A DNA stretch of 64,000 bases from Neofusicoccum parvum. Lineage: Eukaryota; Ascomycota; Dothideomycetes; Botryosphaeriales; Botryosphaeriaceae. How positions within the stretch are numbered: the stretch's first letter is position 1; every line of letters begins with the position of its first letter. Of the stretch, positions 1-12,488 are shown one piece after another. A program made the translations under genes and the position numbers. Below the pieces are notes generated by a model. The model saw nothing but the letters and a program-made list of their open reading frames with translations, was not told where the DNA came from and searched no databases. Location: NCBI GenBank assembly GCA_020912385.1, contig CP087206.1, positions 4,154,001 through 4,218,000 on the forward strand, given 5' to 3'.

Positions 1-2895
1 AGCTGAGTGATGTCGTGATCTTGAGCTGCATCAGGCCGGACTCCACCGAACTCAGCGTAGATGCAAAGCGTCAGGCATGCAATCAGCATTGTTGTAGGCT
101 CATGATAGCCGTTCATATCCGAGCTGCGGATGTGGCCAAAAAGCCTTCCAGCGTGGAAGGCCACTCGACGAGCATCTTCGCCACACTCCGTGACCCACAA
201 TTTAAGGCGGTTGCGACATTTGATGATGTCGGCGTTCGTAGCCCGCCAGCCACTATAACAGAACAGATCTCCGAATGGAACGTTTAGGAGGATGCATATG
301 ACGTGATGGTGGTGGAAGATCACGGCCTGCAGGCCAGGCCCTTTTCCGATGGCGTAGTCGTCCGGAAACAGGATTTGGAGACATTCCGTGGCCCACGTAG
401 GAGCTGAATTTATGGATCCTTGCCTATTATGTGGGCGTCGTCCATCTAGTGTGCTGCCTGCGAGGTTGCTCAGGTCAGCTGTACGTCGGGACTGTATAGC
501 ATCCATGAATACGCCTGTGGTCAGCAACAAAATCGAGAGGTCGCCCATCTCTTGCCGGAGAACCCTATTCCTGTACAGGTATGAGAGCTCCCATCGAATA
601 TCCATGGCACATGGTGTGCCTGCATGTATGCCGAGCAAGTTAGAGAATGTCGGGTGTCAATCTCCTCTCCGAGAAACGCACCATTCTTGTCAAACTGCTC
701 TTTCCAGGTTGGCGCGGTTGCTGCATGCCATAAGCTTTCTTGACATGGTAGCCGAACCCGCAGCAATCCAATGATGATTTGTGGTGGCAAGCCAAGAAAA
801 AGAGCATATTGGCTATCAACCAGCTACGACACGGAGATAGGTCAGCATCGACAAGCAATCTGTGGGTTTTGTACGGCACAATGATGCTAATCTAGGCGCG
901 ATGAACTTACCCATGCCAAGTATGCAAGGCGCCGCATGCTCTCCTTCCTCACCCATGCCATCCAGATGTTCTGCAGTGGTTGCTCTGCGCTTCCGTGACT
1001 TGGGTCGTCTGGGAACTCGTTGAAGCAGTTCACCTTGCGGCATAGCGTCGCTATCAGACTCCTGTCGATTTGTGCGCATTCATTAAGTCTCATGTCGCCC
1101 GAGTATTGCATCCCAATCTGATTCAGAAGGGCTGCCTGAACTAGCCATGGCTGATATGTCAAGTTGTAATTCCGCTCAGTCTACCGGACAAAGAGCGGTC
1201 AGCATTTTTGAGGCAATGTTTCCTGAACAGCAACGTACCGTGAACTTGATAGCCCGACGTAGAAATTCCTGCAGCAAATTTACGCTCTCCGATGCGCCCG
1301 GGACCTTCGAAAAGCGACAACCAGTAACAATAACAGCAAGAAGAAGAACCCAATCTTCCTTGCCAGGATTGAAGGTTGGCTGATGGAGTAGTGGAAATAT
1401 TGGGTGGAACTCTTCAAAGTAGAGCTGCATGAAAGTGTTTAGTGCAGCGAGCGACGGGAAATGGCCTTGGACAAACGGGGAAGAATATGCGTTATCCGCG
1501 TTCAACCTCTCAAAATTAACGTGAAGCCGGTGGTAAGCATCTTCAGCCAGATGTGTGACGTGGCCCAGATCCTCTGGCTTCCAAATGTCCTCACCGCCTT
1601 CTGTTGCATTGAGGACGGAGGGGAAGCAACCAAGTTTGTAAGCTTCATCTCCCTGTCGGAATTGACTTGTTGGACGGCCGAACGAAATATTCAGCGTGCT
1701 ATCAGATCTATCTTTCCTGCACCGAGACTGTGATACGGTCTGCAAGCAGTCGTTGGTACTCGTTCGCAGTATTTCCTCTGGTTCTGGGGTGAGTTTTGAG
1801 CTAACAAAGCTTGGAAGAGGAGCCTCTGTATCGGGAGGATCTGGGTCAGATCGTGGCTCAGAAGGGGTTAGCTCGGTCTGCTCGGTGGGTAACAGTCCAA
1901 TTGAGCCAAGCTCAGTAAACCGCCAATCGGCATTTGGCCATTGATAGGGCGGCATAAGGCATTGGAAAGCATCCCAAGGGGCCATATTCTCGATGCTGCC
2001 GGAAAGGGAATCAAATTCGGGAAACAGAGATTCAACACTCGGCCGCTGCTGACCCATAACGTCCCAATCCGTCCTGCTGTCTAGCTGATCAAGGCTTCCG
2101 GGTTCTAAAGAGTTTGATGGGCCTTGATTACTGGGATTGACAGCCAAAGAAGACATCGCGTCCAGTTCGCCGGTGCCCGTATCGAGGATTGATCGCGATG
2201 ACAGCTCATTTTCAGTTGATGAATGCGGCGACGAAATCACACTACCGGAGAACCGTTCCGTAGAGTGTGGGGATGGAATGGAGGACTGTGCAGCGGATAA
2301 CAACGCCGTGTGTGGATTCAGCTCCTCTTCCCCTGCTCGATCGCCCTGATACAGCGCATCCGGCCGCTTTTCCGGAGTTAGAAAGGAAATAAGCGCACGG
2401 ATTAGAGAATTCTATACGAACCTGTGTAGCTTCTGAAGTCGAGTAGCCGCATCGGATGTCTCTCGATTGGCAGCGGGCACAAGGGGCTTTGCCATCACAC
2501 CGTTGTTTCGAGGCCGAACAGGCGCGACAGGCCTTCTTTGTTCTTTTTGACGCCCGTGTCTTTCTTGGCCATATCCCAGAGAAGGACGAGTCGAGTTTGT
2601 GGATGCTCATGTGCCTTTGCAACGTATCTCTACGGTATCCCCACGAGACATCAGCATGTGACAAGTTCGAAGGGCATAAGCAAGTACAATTTCCAGGAAA
2701 TCCTGGAAAGGGAGACGCATGGATTCTAAGAGGGCCACTTTACCTTCTCGGGAAGCATGAATTGCAGTGTGGGCACGTGAATGGCTTCTCGCCCAGATGG
2801 CGTAATCGGTGGCGGGAAAGATGCTCGGCACGCCGAAAAGATACACCGCAGGTGTTACATGACAACATTCCGTTCTCGATACCTGCGGTGTCCAT
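1..2895 (-). CDS. C2H2 + Zn2Cys6 composite transcription factor (3' end off window)
   Basis: A nuclear DNA-binding regulator. Six exons join in frame: 2895-2744, 2629-2422, 2345-1239, 1150-911, 823-682 and 619-<1. The ATG at 2895 is the first in frame after a stop. Exon 1 encodes one complete C2H2 finger (C-N-T-C ... H-R-L-R-H), a TFIIIA-type GEKPF linker and the start of a second finger. Intron 1 falls inside that second finger, which ends [13 protein letters not shown] Zn2Cys6 cluster follows directly ([11 protein letters not shown] ... CARC ... C). After a Ser/Pro-rich stretch comes a fungal_trans-type domain ([39 protein letters not shown]). The frame is open to base 1, so the C-terminus is missing. 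The gene is divergent from the hydrolase at 3465. Targets cannot be read from sequence. Splicing is inferred, but each junction restores the family pattern. Confidence 0.9.
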
Positions 2896-3464
2896 GATTT
2901 TGGCACACGTCGCCAAACGCTATCTGACGTTTCTTTGATCCGATGTTCAGGAGAAGAGGATAGGTCGGGGAGTCGGCGGCGAAGGCAGTGAGTGGGTGGC
3001 CTGGCTCGGACTAATTGCCGAGTACGATGCTCACCGTTACGCCCCTGGCGAACGGACTGCATACAAGAACCCCGCTCTATACATCGACAGGATGAATATG
3101 ATAACAGTCTCTGGAGTTCGCTGATGCTGTTCATGTTGTTTCTTAGTTGTACTACTATCCTCATCGATGAAAGCCCCACCCCTTCGACCCTGTTCTCCCT
3201 TGCAATCCACCGAGAAACGTGCCTCGGAAAGAAAGCCAAACTCGGAAATCGGGTACGAATCTTCGTAGGGCGTTTCGTGGCTGTCGGCCCCGCACTGCAT
3301 GTGCGGGGAGAGTGCGGCTGTATCCGGCGATAACCCGTCTTGAGGAGCCGCGGAGGGTCGGCTAATGACAGTCACCCGATTAGTCCCTGGACGAACTAAT
3401 TGTTGTGGTTGCAGACTGGAGCATCTTTCAGTAAACGCACCTTTGCCAATTTCTGGTTTGCGAC
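2896..3464. promoter_or_regulatory. Divergent intergenic region, TF / hydrolase
   Basis: A 569-base gap between the minus-strand zinc-finger factor and the plus-strand hydrolase, so it presumably holds both promoters. Open frames here are short, overlap on both strands and show no family motif. I see no clear TATA box or repeated operator. Confidence 0.5.
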
Positions 3465-5538
3465 ATGGAGGACACAGAATTCGCAGCGTCTATCGAGGCG
3501 CAGATGCAATGGAGGAAGGAAGCACGCAAGCTCATTACATTCCGCACCGCTCTGCACCCAAACCACCAAAAGGCTCGTTTCCCGGGATTTTCTCAAAGCA
3601 TCAACCACTATACAGCGGGCACGCAAATTCAGAAGGGAGCTTTGCCTTTGCCTGTGGACTTGGTCATGCATGAGAGCGTGCCAACAACGCTGTCAGACGG
3701 CACCACAATATACTCCGACATCTTCTTCCCGGGCGGTTTCGACGGCCTCGAAAATTCAGAATGCGCCGAAAGGGTCCCTGCCATAGTTGCTTGGTAGGTG
3801 TCAGCCTCGGAAAAAAAAGACCCGTCGACTAGCTAATGTATTCCGCACCAGGAGCCCGTACGGAAAGCAGGTTGGCACAACAATCTTGGACGACTTCCCC
3901 ATGCGCGCAGGTGTACCTCTGCACTGGCTCTCTGGTCTTCAGAAATGGGAAGGACCTGATCCAGCATTCTGGTGTCAGCACGGCTACGCTGTAGTTAATG
4001 TTGATACCCGAGGAGCGTACACTTCGGAGGGGGATCTTTTGATCATGGGATATCAAGAGGCGCAAGACGGAGCGGAATTCGTCACTTGGCTCTCAAAGCA
4101 GCCGTGGTGCAACGGCAAGGTCGGGCTGACGGGAAACAGCTGGCTTGCATTGGCGCAATGGAAGATTGGAAGCTTGAGGCCAGAGGGCTTAGCAGCTCTC
4201 GCACCATGGTAAGTAGCTCATACCAACCGGATGGTCCTGCCTTGCACATTTCCTGAAGAGTACCTACAGGGAAGGCCTTGAGGACTGTTACCGAGATGAC
4301 CTTTGCATGGGAGGCATACCATTTCCTGCTTTCAATAAATCCATTGCAGGTCGGTCAATCCAGTGTTTTCCCTAGGCTATATCTAACATGCACCTTAAAG
4401 ATACCTTCGCAAGTAGAGGGAAGCTTGAAGACATGGCGGCCGCTCTCGAAAAGTTTCCACTGTGGAATAGCTACTGGGAAGACAAGAAAGGGCATCCCGA
4501 ACGGATTAATGTCCCAACGTACGTCGTCGCCTCATGGACAAATCCAATTCACACTCCAGGAACTCTCAGAGCTTACAGCAAGATCCCGGAGAGCGTTCCC
4601 AAATGGCTCCGAGTGCACAATTCCATGGAATGGCCCGACTACTACGAAGACCATAGCCAGCGGGATCTCAAGAGGTTCTTCGACTACACGCTCAAAGGAG
4701 ACCATGAGAATGGGTGGGCTTCTACCCCGAAAGTACGCCTCAGTATTCTTCACTTCGGACTTTCCGATCTTGGTGATACGGTCAACAGACCAGAGACTGA
4801 GTGGCCTCTGCAGCGGACCAAGTACAAAATACTTTATCTCGTCGGTGACGGAAGGCTATCCCAGAGAGTGGAGGGCTCAGAAGGACCTGTCTGCTACGAT
4901 TCGGGCAATGGCAGAGCGGAGTTCCGCTGGACGTTGCCGGAGGAAGTGGAGACAACGGGACACTTTCTGGTACGACTAGTCATGTCCTGTCCGTCCCACA
5001 ACGACATGGACATTTTCGTGCAGGTCCATTGCATCAAGGCTGGCACAGATCAAGCCAGTGGAGTTCTTACCATCAAGCCCAAAAGTCCAGTCATACTGAT
5101 GCTTCTCAAATTCATGCATGATTGGCAGATTGGTATGCAAAAGACAGGCATGATCTTCCACTGGGGCCCGGGCGGACAGCTGCGCGCAAGTCACTCAATG
5201 GACAAGCATGGCAGCTCAGTGCGTCATCTACCAATCTATGAACATAAGAGAACAGTTCCACTCGAGCAGGATGAACGGAGAGTACTGGAGATTCCTCTTA
5301 GACCGTACGGCATGTACTGGAAGGTTTGTCGACCCTCGTCCCCACCACTCTTGTTTCATAAACTTACTGCTACAATCAGAGAGGAGACACTTTGCAACTT
5401 GTGGTAGCTGGGAATCCGATAAGACCTTTTCCAGTACCTGGAGTTGAGCCCTTACGCGGGAGCAACAAAGGCTTACATGTGATCCATTGCACTGATCGCG
5501 GGGAGGAAAGTTCTTGTATTATCCTTCCTTGCGTTTGA
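3465..5538 (+). CDS. CocE/NonD-family (X-Pro dipeptidyl-peptidase S15-like) alpha/beta-hydrolase
   Basis: A serine hydrolase of the family that includes cocaine esterase and S15 peptidases; the substrate is unknown. Five exons: 3465-3793, 3852-4208, 4270-4349, 4401-5323 and 5380-5538. The N-terminal beta-strand region (SDGTTIYSDIFFPG) leads into the alpha/beta-hydrolase core. The nucleophile motif is GLTGNSWLALAQW (Ser of GNSW). GWASTPKVRL marks the start of the C-terminal jelly-roll domain, and the last exon ends it (GDTLQLVVAGNPI). The length of about 610 residues is normal for the family. No signal peptide is visible. Introns carry good donors (GTAGGT, GTAAGT, GTCGGT, GTTTGT), and intron 3 has a TCTAAC branch point. 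The start is the first ATG in the frame that gives the family N-terminus. It is divergent from the transcription factor to its left, which could control it; that is inference. Confidence 0.88.
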
Positions 5539-6128
5539 AAGCTTGTGAGATTCAATGACACTTCTTTCCGCTTCTATTTGTTTCGTATTATCCATCAGAT
5601 CCGAATTTGAGCTCAGCTTCATTCGAAATGTACAGAACAAACCAGGATACGATCTATGTGGTAGAATGAATGAATTCCCCCCGCCGGCTTGATTATAGCT
5701 ACTTATGATGCCTTCAGCTACGTCGAAATGAATGCAATGGGTAATATTTTCTCCTCAACCTCCAGCAGTGGAATTGGTTCAAAATGAGTCTACAATGTGC
5801 ACATGTCTAGAACAGCCGGATAAGAACAAAAAATAAGACATGCTCATCCTCGACTGAATTGCGATGAGAGCCATAATTGGACGCATCACGAAGATATGGA
5901 CTGAGCTTTCTCAATTTGATAACCTCTACTCTAGCACTATAGCTACACACGATCTCCATTCCCTTGGTGAGCCTATGAGTTGGACATACGATTGTCTATT
6001 GCCATTCTGGGAGGCATTGAACGGGGCCTTGAGGGGTTTTGCCATTGCGCTTCACTTGCGTCGTCCGTTTGTATCTTTCCTGAGACTCCACACATTGGCC
6101 ATCTTCCTTCGCTGTCGGTGGCCTCCGC
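5539..6128. other. Intergenic, convergent 3' ends
   Basis: A 590-base space between the tail-to-tail hydrolase and P450 genes. I see no supported gene. Short frames at 5864-6309 are not backed by any motif and partly overlap the P450 3' end in antisense. Confidence 0.5.
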
Positions 6129-7967
6129 TCATTCTCTCATCCGTACACGGACCTTGATGTTATGCTGCTTGACAAGTGTTCTGTTTGAGCATTCAACTTC
6201 TGCATCAGGATTGCAAAGCTCGAAATCAAACTTTCGGACCAACGTCGGGACCAACTTGTACATCTCGAGAAGCGCGATGTTCTTGCCAATACACACCCTC
6301 GATCCGTAGCCAAACTATATAATTGTTAATTCAATCACTATAGTCATGAGTGCTCTTTGACTTACAGTTAGGAAGTAACGATCCATCTCGACACTCTTCT
6401 CCTTGCCTTCCAACCATCGTTCCGGTCTGAATTGATCAGCATCGTCGCCGAAGACGCTCTTATTGGCATGAATTTGCCAAGCATTCGACCCAACGACGGT
6501 CTAAAATCCTCTCGGGTCAGTGTGATTGAAATGAGAGTTGGTTGGTAGGGTTCACGTACGCCTTCGGGGAAGAACTTTCCTGCCAGTTGCGCTCCGCCCC
6601 GTGGTACTTGTCGCCAAAGAGATATCCCAAATACTGGATGCATCCGCAGACCCTCTTGAATGATTGCTTGCAGGTATGGCATTTTCTGCGCCTCGGCAAA
6701 AGTGATCGGGTCAGACAGCTCGCCACAAGCCGCTTTTTCTTCGATCTCGGCACGCAGCTTCGGACTCACAATTAGCGTCTCGTGCCTCATAAAGGCGTGG
6801 GAACCTACCCGTTGAATCACCCTTGGAGTCCTTAGCATGTTCCAGATGATACTCGTCAGTGATATACTGGTAGTGTCACTGCCTGCCATGATGTTTCCAT
6901 TGATTGTCGCAATGACGTCTTCCATCAGAAAGCTTCGGGGTTCCTCCTGGTGGAAACGCAATAACCCGGCAAGAAAATCGTGCCCCTCGACTTTCTTCTC
7001 GGGATCGCCTTGTGAGTTGAGACGCTCCTCAATCTGCTTGACAGAGAATTTCCACATGTTCAAGCTGCCGTGTGCGCCAATACGCTTCATAATTTTGAAG
7101 GCGGCCTGGTGGAGCTCATGGTAGACACCTACGTGGGTGGAGTAAAAGAGGAATTTTTCGATAGTGTTTACAAGGTCAAGAGGGTCTTTGCCCTCATCAA
7201 AGAAGCCGAATCGTTTCCCCACCTGTCATGAGGAATCTGGGTCAGAAAGGCCTGAAAACAGACAATCAAGGAAGCTTACTGAAATAGCAGCGATCGCGTC
7301 GAAAGCAAAACACTGCAGCCACCATTGTAGATTGATATCTAGTTCAGAGCTTTGCACTGTTAGCATATTGATCACTGAAATCTCGAAAGAACTTACTTTG
7401 CAATCAGCCGAAGACTATTTTCAAACACTTCAATAGCCTCGTTTACAGGCTCTTCCATTCTGAGTACCGCAGTCATAGAATACAAAGGCGCAACTTTGCG
7501 CCTGTTCATAGAGTGTACCTTGGGGTCCCTTCCAGAGAAAAGATCTTCTGTATGGTAGTCCAGGTTCGCGCTCGCGTGGTAAAAGGGTGCTTTGGTGAAA
7601 CTGGTTCCGTGGCCATATATGGTCCGAATAACCGTCGGGTCATCAAATGAGTATTCGTAGGGAGTAAGACGAACGATGGATCCTACGAAGCCGTGAGTGC
7701 TTCAGTACCTTGAATTTACGTAGCAGTCGTATACGTACCATATCGTCTATGCAGTGTGCGTTGTGTTTTCTCGAAGTCTCCTTCCCATATTTTATACAAA
7801 TACCAGAGGCGGGTGAAACGGGCAAGAAAAGGTCCAGGAACCGATCGCAGGGGTGAAAACGCTGCGCGAAAGATAGAACGTAGAACCAAAAGACATGCCG
7901 AAAGCACAATGACGCCAACGATTGCTTGGCTTGGGGAGACGGTGGAAAGTATGCTAATCAATGCCAT
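6129..7967 (-). CDS. Cytochrome P450 (pisatin-demethylase-like group)
   Basis: A haem monooxygenase, probably anchored in the ER membrane by an N-terminal helix (residues about 8-32). A proline-rich hinge follows (RSVPGPFLARF). Several exons join to give RRYGSIVRLTPYEYS, then FAFDAIAAIS joined to VGKRFGFF. The oxygen-binding I-helix is GNIMAGSDTTSIS, the ExxR motif is in QEGLRMHP, and the haem-binding loop is FGYGSRVCIGKN with the axial Cys. The last intron has donor GTAAGT and ends just before TTT GGC. Two introns seem to end at AAG (near 7350 and 6780), which keeps the frame open. With that reading the gene is intact. The start at 7967 is the ATG that supplies the membrane helix. The substrate cannot be inferred; related fungal P450s act on phytoalexins or polyketides. 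Confidence 0.88.
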
Positions 7968-9447
7968 TTGAAAGCTTTGTTGCAGGTATGATCACAAGGT
8001 AGATTGAAGAATAAGTCGCGGTGAAGCAGTCAGGCCTATGGACAGAATATTTGTATGTGGCTGGGCTGAATTTAAGGAGTTCAGACTTCCTTAATCCGCT
8101 ATACGGAGGAATCCTGGCCTACCCGGTGGAGGTGCGTTATGCCTGTTCAGACAATGCAGTGCTCATCAGAGATTTCTCGGATGATCCCGTATCGAAAGAA
8201 GACACAACCTTTCTGTGTATTTCGAATTTTGAATACGATCTTCTCAATGGTAACTCTGTTACTCAATACCGTTATCTGTTACACCCCCCTGGAAAAAGGG
8301 GGCACATGACCCCGCTTGGCGAAAGCCAGCACCTCCCTCATGACCAACATAACGACACAACCAGGGGCCCCGCATGGGAAGATCTCGAGACTGCCCTCAA
8401 ATACCCCAAACATTATAGACAACGTCGCGACGACCGGGGGTGGAGAACACACCTTGGGAACTGCGCCAGAAATCCCAATGATAGATAAGAACTCTTTCGT
8501 AAGAACCATAGCTGACTTGAAAGAGTTGTTGAGCAACTGTCCGCGCTTCCGGGAGCTCGTTGGAAGCTTGTCCGAACATCAGTCATTTTGGAACACCACG
8601 GCCACAGAGTCCGGGGCCTTACAGCGCTTCGGGTATCAGCCACTACAATGACGTTGATCAAGCCTCGCGCCGCTGTAGGTTGCTGCTTTCCTACGGATCT
8701 CCACACGAGTGTCCTATCTGGTTGTTCTTGGCGGTGGGGCATTTCGGAGCACAGACGGGATTGCCTAAAGGCTGGTTGACCAGTCATCCGCTACACCTTC
8801 ATGTTTTCGCTTTTTTTTTTTTGGATTAAGATAGGCACGAGTAGCTGCCTAGAATCTTCGTATTACCATTCGCCTCATAAGAGTCCATTTAGAATAGGGG
8901 CTGAGGTTGAGGTCAACTGATACATGTTTGCCGTTGCCTGGAGGACCCACTATGACACGTACATGCACCAAGCCGTACAGCCACCCGGTCTTCCGGGCCA
9001 CTACATGATCAATTTGTGCGAAAGATCAAAATTTTGTGAGACAGTACAGGCAGCACATAATTCGGCGTTGTAGCTCGTTCAAGTGTCTTAGGTAGTAATT
9101 GCTGCCGACTAAGCGTTAGTCGTATCCCCCCAGAGGCTCCGCTACAAATTTATGGCAATTGATCGCCAACTGGGATTTCTGAATTATGTACGTAGCATGT
9201 GCGGCTGAGCTTTCCGTGCTCACGTCGAACTTGCAGCTCAATTTGCACGAGCTAAGCCACTCTAACACGTAGTTGAGCCCACTTAAAATTGCTACTGGGT
9301 CAAGTAACGCGGGTTTCCAGGGAATATATACTCCGCTGTACAATCTGACTCTCTTCTCCATTTGACAACAAATGTTTCCCCTGCTCGAACACTTCTTATC
9401 TCTCCCGCCTGAAAGCAGATCTAGTCTTTTATCCCAATCATCTCAAC
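7968..9447. other. Gene-poor intergenic stretch
   Basis: About 1.5 kb between the P450 start and the HET gene. It contains one small candidate frame (8340-8651, listed separately) and a poly-T run near 8810-8822. I see no transposase, RNA gene or conserved domain. Confidence 0.45.
8340..8651 (+). CDS. Small hypothetical protein, about 103 aa
   Basis: An ATG-initiated frame giving a hydrophilic protein. Its C-terminal part looks helix-rich (FVRTIADLKELLSNC, RFRELVGSLSEHQ). I recognise no domain, signal peptide or transmembrane segment. Overlapping antisense frames of similar length exist, so it may be chance. The composition of the C-terminal half is protein-like, which is the only reason it is listed. 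Confidence 0.25.
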   Translation: MTNITTQPGAPHGKISRLPSNTPNIIDNVATTGGGEHTLGTAPEIPMIDKNSFVRTIADLKELLSNCPRFRELVGSLSEHQSFWNTTATESGALQRFGYQPLQ

Positions 9448-12010
9448 ATGCCCACGGAGACGGATGCAGAATCCAGTAGCTGTAGAAATACAGATTACGG
9501 TATTCGCGAAAAAAACGATGCTGACGACAACTCGTACGACACCGGCTCTGGCTCCAGCTCCGATGGACCCCTTGAAAAAGTGGACGACTCGCATCTCTTC
9601 GCCATGGTAGATGGCGACACCAGAATTCGCATGGACGATTTGAAGTATGACCTCAACTACCTAATGAAGTCAATGCGAGAAAACCATGTAATCGTGGACA
9701 CGTATGAAGATCTACCCTGGGACGAGTATGAGAACGACGGACGTCTATGCGACACTTGCCAAAATTTACAGTTCGACGACTCAAAACACCACCCGGCACC
9801 TCTTAAGCGCTATTTCCCAATTAGCGTTCCTCGCAGGGTCGTTTCTTCTGGAAGCTCCGGGAAAACACGCCACTTCATGTCCGTTGCAGTCCCATTCGCA
9901 AGACTCGATGATTTGCCAAATATTCCCGAAATAACAATTTCAGCGGAGGAGGGCTGTCCTTTCTGCTCCCTTCTGAGGGTGGCTCTACAACGCCGCGGGC
10001 TTCTGGACCAGCCTTCGACGGAAGTTGGGGTTTTTATTTCCGAGGCTGAGTACCACTGGCACACCAAGGAGGAGACGGAGAAGGGGCATGACGAAAACGT
10101 TGAGGACGGGTCCTTAAATTTACTTTCCGTTCTGGTTCAAGTGGGCGACAGTGAACCGTTCAAGTTGTGGTTCAAGATCAGCGCTCCTCGAGGTGTGTAC
10201 CTATGGGCATTCTTTTGGCCATGTCATCACTAATTGTACCTTAGATCCATGTGCAGCATGGCTCAGCATCCGTGGAAAACCACCCCTTCAATTCAATGGC
10301 AATGAGCAGAGACTGAGGTACTGGGTGGCCAAGCATACCAAATTCTGCCGGGAGTGCCAAAAAGCACCGCAACGTGGGCAGCCTCCAACGCGGCTCATCG
10401 ATGTAGGAACTCCATCTGGGAATGAAGAGCCACGTCTCATCATTACCGATGAGCACGACATCCACAAACGCTGCGGGAAGGCATTGCCAGGATATCTGAT
10501 CCTCAGCTACTGCTGGGGGGAAGTTTCAGACAACAGCTCCGCTACCACGACCAAAACCTTTCCAGACTATCAGAAGGCAATGTCCATGGACATTTTTCCG
10601 GCAACATGCCGTGATGCAATCCGTGTCACGCGATCCCTCGGCTTTCGATATCTTTGGATTGACACGTTCTGTATCATCCAAGACGATGAAGAAGATTGGC
10701 ACCGCGAGGCCGGCAGAATGGTCGACGCCTACAAGAACGCATTCTTGACCATTGTTCCCCTGCGAAGCCAGTCGGCTCACGATGTATTTTTGAACTCAAG
10801 CCCTAGTGGAGCAATCATCCCTTTTGAGTCAAGAGTCGTGCAAGGGCTTCAGGGAAAGTATTGGGTGCACGAGATACAGCCGGACCCCAAAGACCTGTTC
10901 CAGTCGCCTTTCAAGCAGCGTGTTTCCCTATCAGACGCTTCACACGAAATACTCGTCCGAGAAGAACACTTGTCGAAATGGCAAACTCGAGCATGGACAT
11001 TCCAGGAGGACCTTGCGTGCCAGAAGGCGCTCATTTTCGGCATCGAATCGACATATTTCAAATGTGGCCGCGCAGTCTATAAAGCAGACGGTGAAGCACC
11101 TTTCACCACTGTGAGACTCGACGGACCTGGCCACTATCTTGAATTACCTGAGGAAAACAGAAACAAAAAGGACATCCTTGGACGCTTCTGGTATCGCCTT
11201 ATTCACTCGTACATGAAAAGGGAAATCACTCACCAGAACGACCGACTGCCTGCAATTTCCTCGCTTGCCCGGACCATCAATGAGGCACTTCCCGAGGAAG
11301 ACCAATACGTAGCGGGCCTTTTCAGTTCGGATCTTCCGCGTGGTCTCCTGTGGCAAAATAAGCCGGGGTCCAAAGCACATGGATTTGATGACCATCTTGA
11401 GCAGTCGTTCTTTACGCGTCCCTCCTATGTTTCTCCTTCATGGAGCTGGGCTTCGTCACCCGGAAACGTTGCTTACTCCCCGTTGACCTGGTTGAACACC
11501 CGGTTTGAAGAACTGCATTGCGGAATCCACGCTGAAGTTGAGGTCCGCCCGGAGAATCCGTACGGCAAGGTCGAGAACGCCACCCTCGTCGTGACCTCAA
11601 AAACTTACAGCTGCAACTCCAGGGTTATTCGATATAGACCGCACGATGATGATGAGTTGGTACTCGAGGACGACGAGGGGTTCCAGGCCCATCTCTCTGT
11701 GGACTGGGCAATCCGCTTACCTGAGAATGATGAGCTTTGCGTCTCATCCTCAACCTTATACGATTCGAAATGTGGACCACTGCACAATATGCACCTCATC
11801 CCGCTGCTTGTAAGCGATCCAGCGATGGCAAGGTCCCGCGATGGCCACCAAGAGCGTCTTTACGGTCTAATTGTAGTCCCAAACCCAGACCCCGAGAGTA
11901 AAGGTTCTTGGATTAGAGCCGGGATATTCACGTCGTACGAGCGTGAAGGGTGCCAAAAGGCTAAGGCTTATTTCGAAACCCTCGAGGAGAAGACTTTCAA
12001 GATAGTTTGA
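9448..12010 (+). CDS. HET-domain protein (heterokaryon incompatibility)
   Basis: Two exons, 9448-10192 and 10245-12010, give about 836 residues. The acidic N-terminal region carries the Cys pairs usual ahead of fungal HET domains (LCDTCQNLQ, CPFCSLLRVAL). The HET domain core follows: YLILSYCWG, then FPATCRDAIRVTRSLG, then YLWIDTFCIIQDD-type and HREAGRMVDAYKNA segments, and SKWQTRAWTFQED. The rest is a long C-terminal region without a recognised domain. Family members can take part in allorecognition or stress-triggered cell death. Most genomic copies, including this one, have no assigned specificity. The intron has donor GTGTGT and acceptor CTTAG. The start follows TCTCAAC and is the first ATG in frame. 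No Goodbye, NACHT or WD40 partner domain is visible. Confidence 0.93.
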
Positions 12011-12488
12011 ACGTCAGCCAGAGTTCCATGTGTATTTCATAACTTCAAGGCTACCTATTCCTACACAGCCCTTCAGCGTTTATTTTCTACTGTGTTCATT
12101 TATAAATATCCCCTTAATTCTCTTATCTATTAATTTATCTTACTATGAAGCTGATTATTTTAACAAAATTGAAATACATCAAAAACTCTACGAAGACGAG
12201 GATGGAAACTAGCGCTATACGAATGCTGAACATAAATAAATATTAGTCTTATCTACGTTACATTATTAATATCTTATTGAAAGGGCGGCGTGTTCTTTGT
12301 TATTCATCATAGATGGCTGTTCGAGGGCAATACAGCTGTGATAAATTCAGCTCACTGCACCCTTTGCTGGATAACTTGTGGCGTTTGACTAGATCTGTTT
12401 CAGGTTGATGCCTAGCGAGAATGGAGCGCTAAAAACCATAATTAAACGGCCGAAGTCTCCACTTCCCCTTCGCCACACACAACACACC
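12011..12488. other. AT-rich intergenic segment
   Basis: The first 250 bases are strikingly AT-rich and hold only a low-complexity frame (12030-12212). This is probably the 3' UTR and terminator of the HET gene followed by the F-box promoter. I see no gene. Confidence 0.5.

Noticed and set aside
7350..7396. Apparent frame break in the first P450
   Set aside because: Using GTAAGT and a downstream AAG acceptor after a GCTAAC branch point keeps the frame; the gene looks intact.
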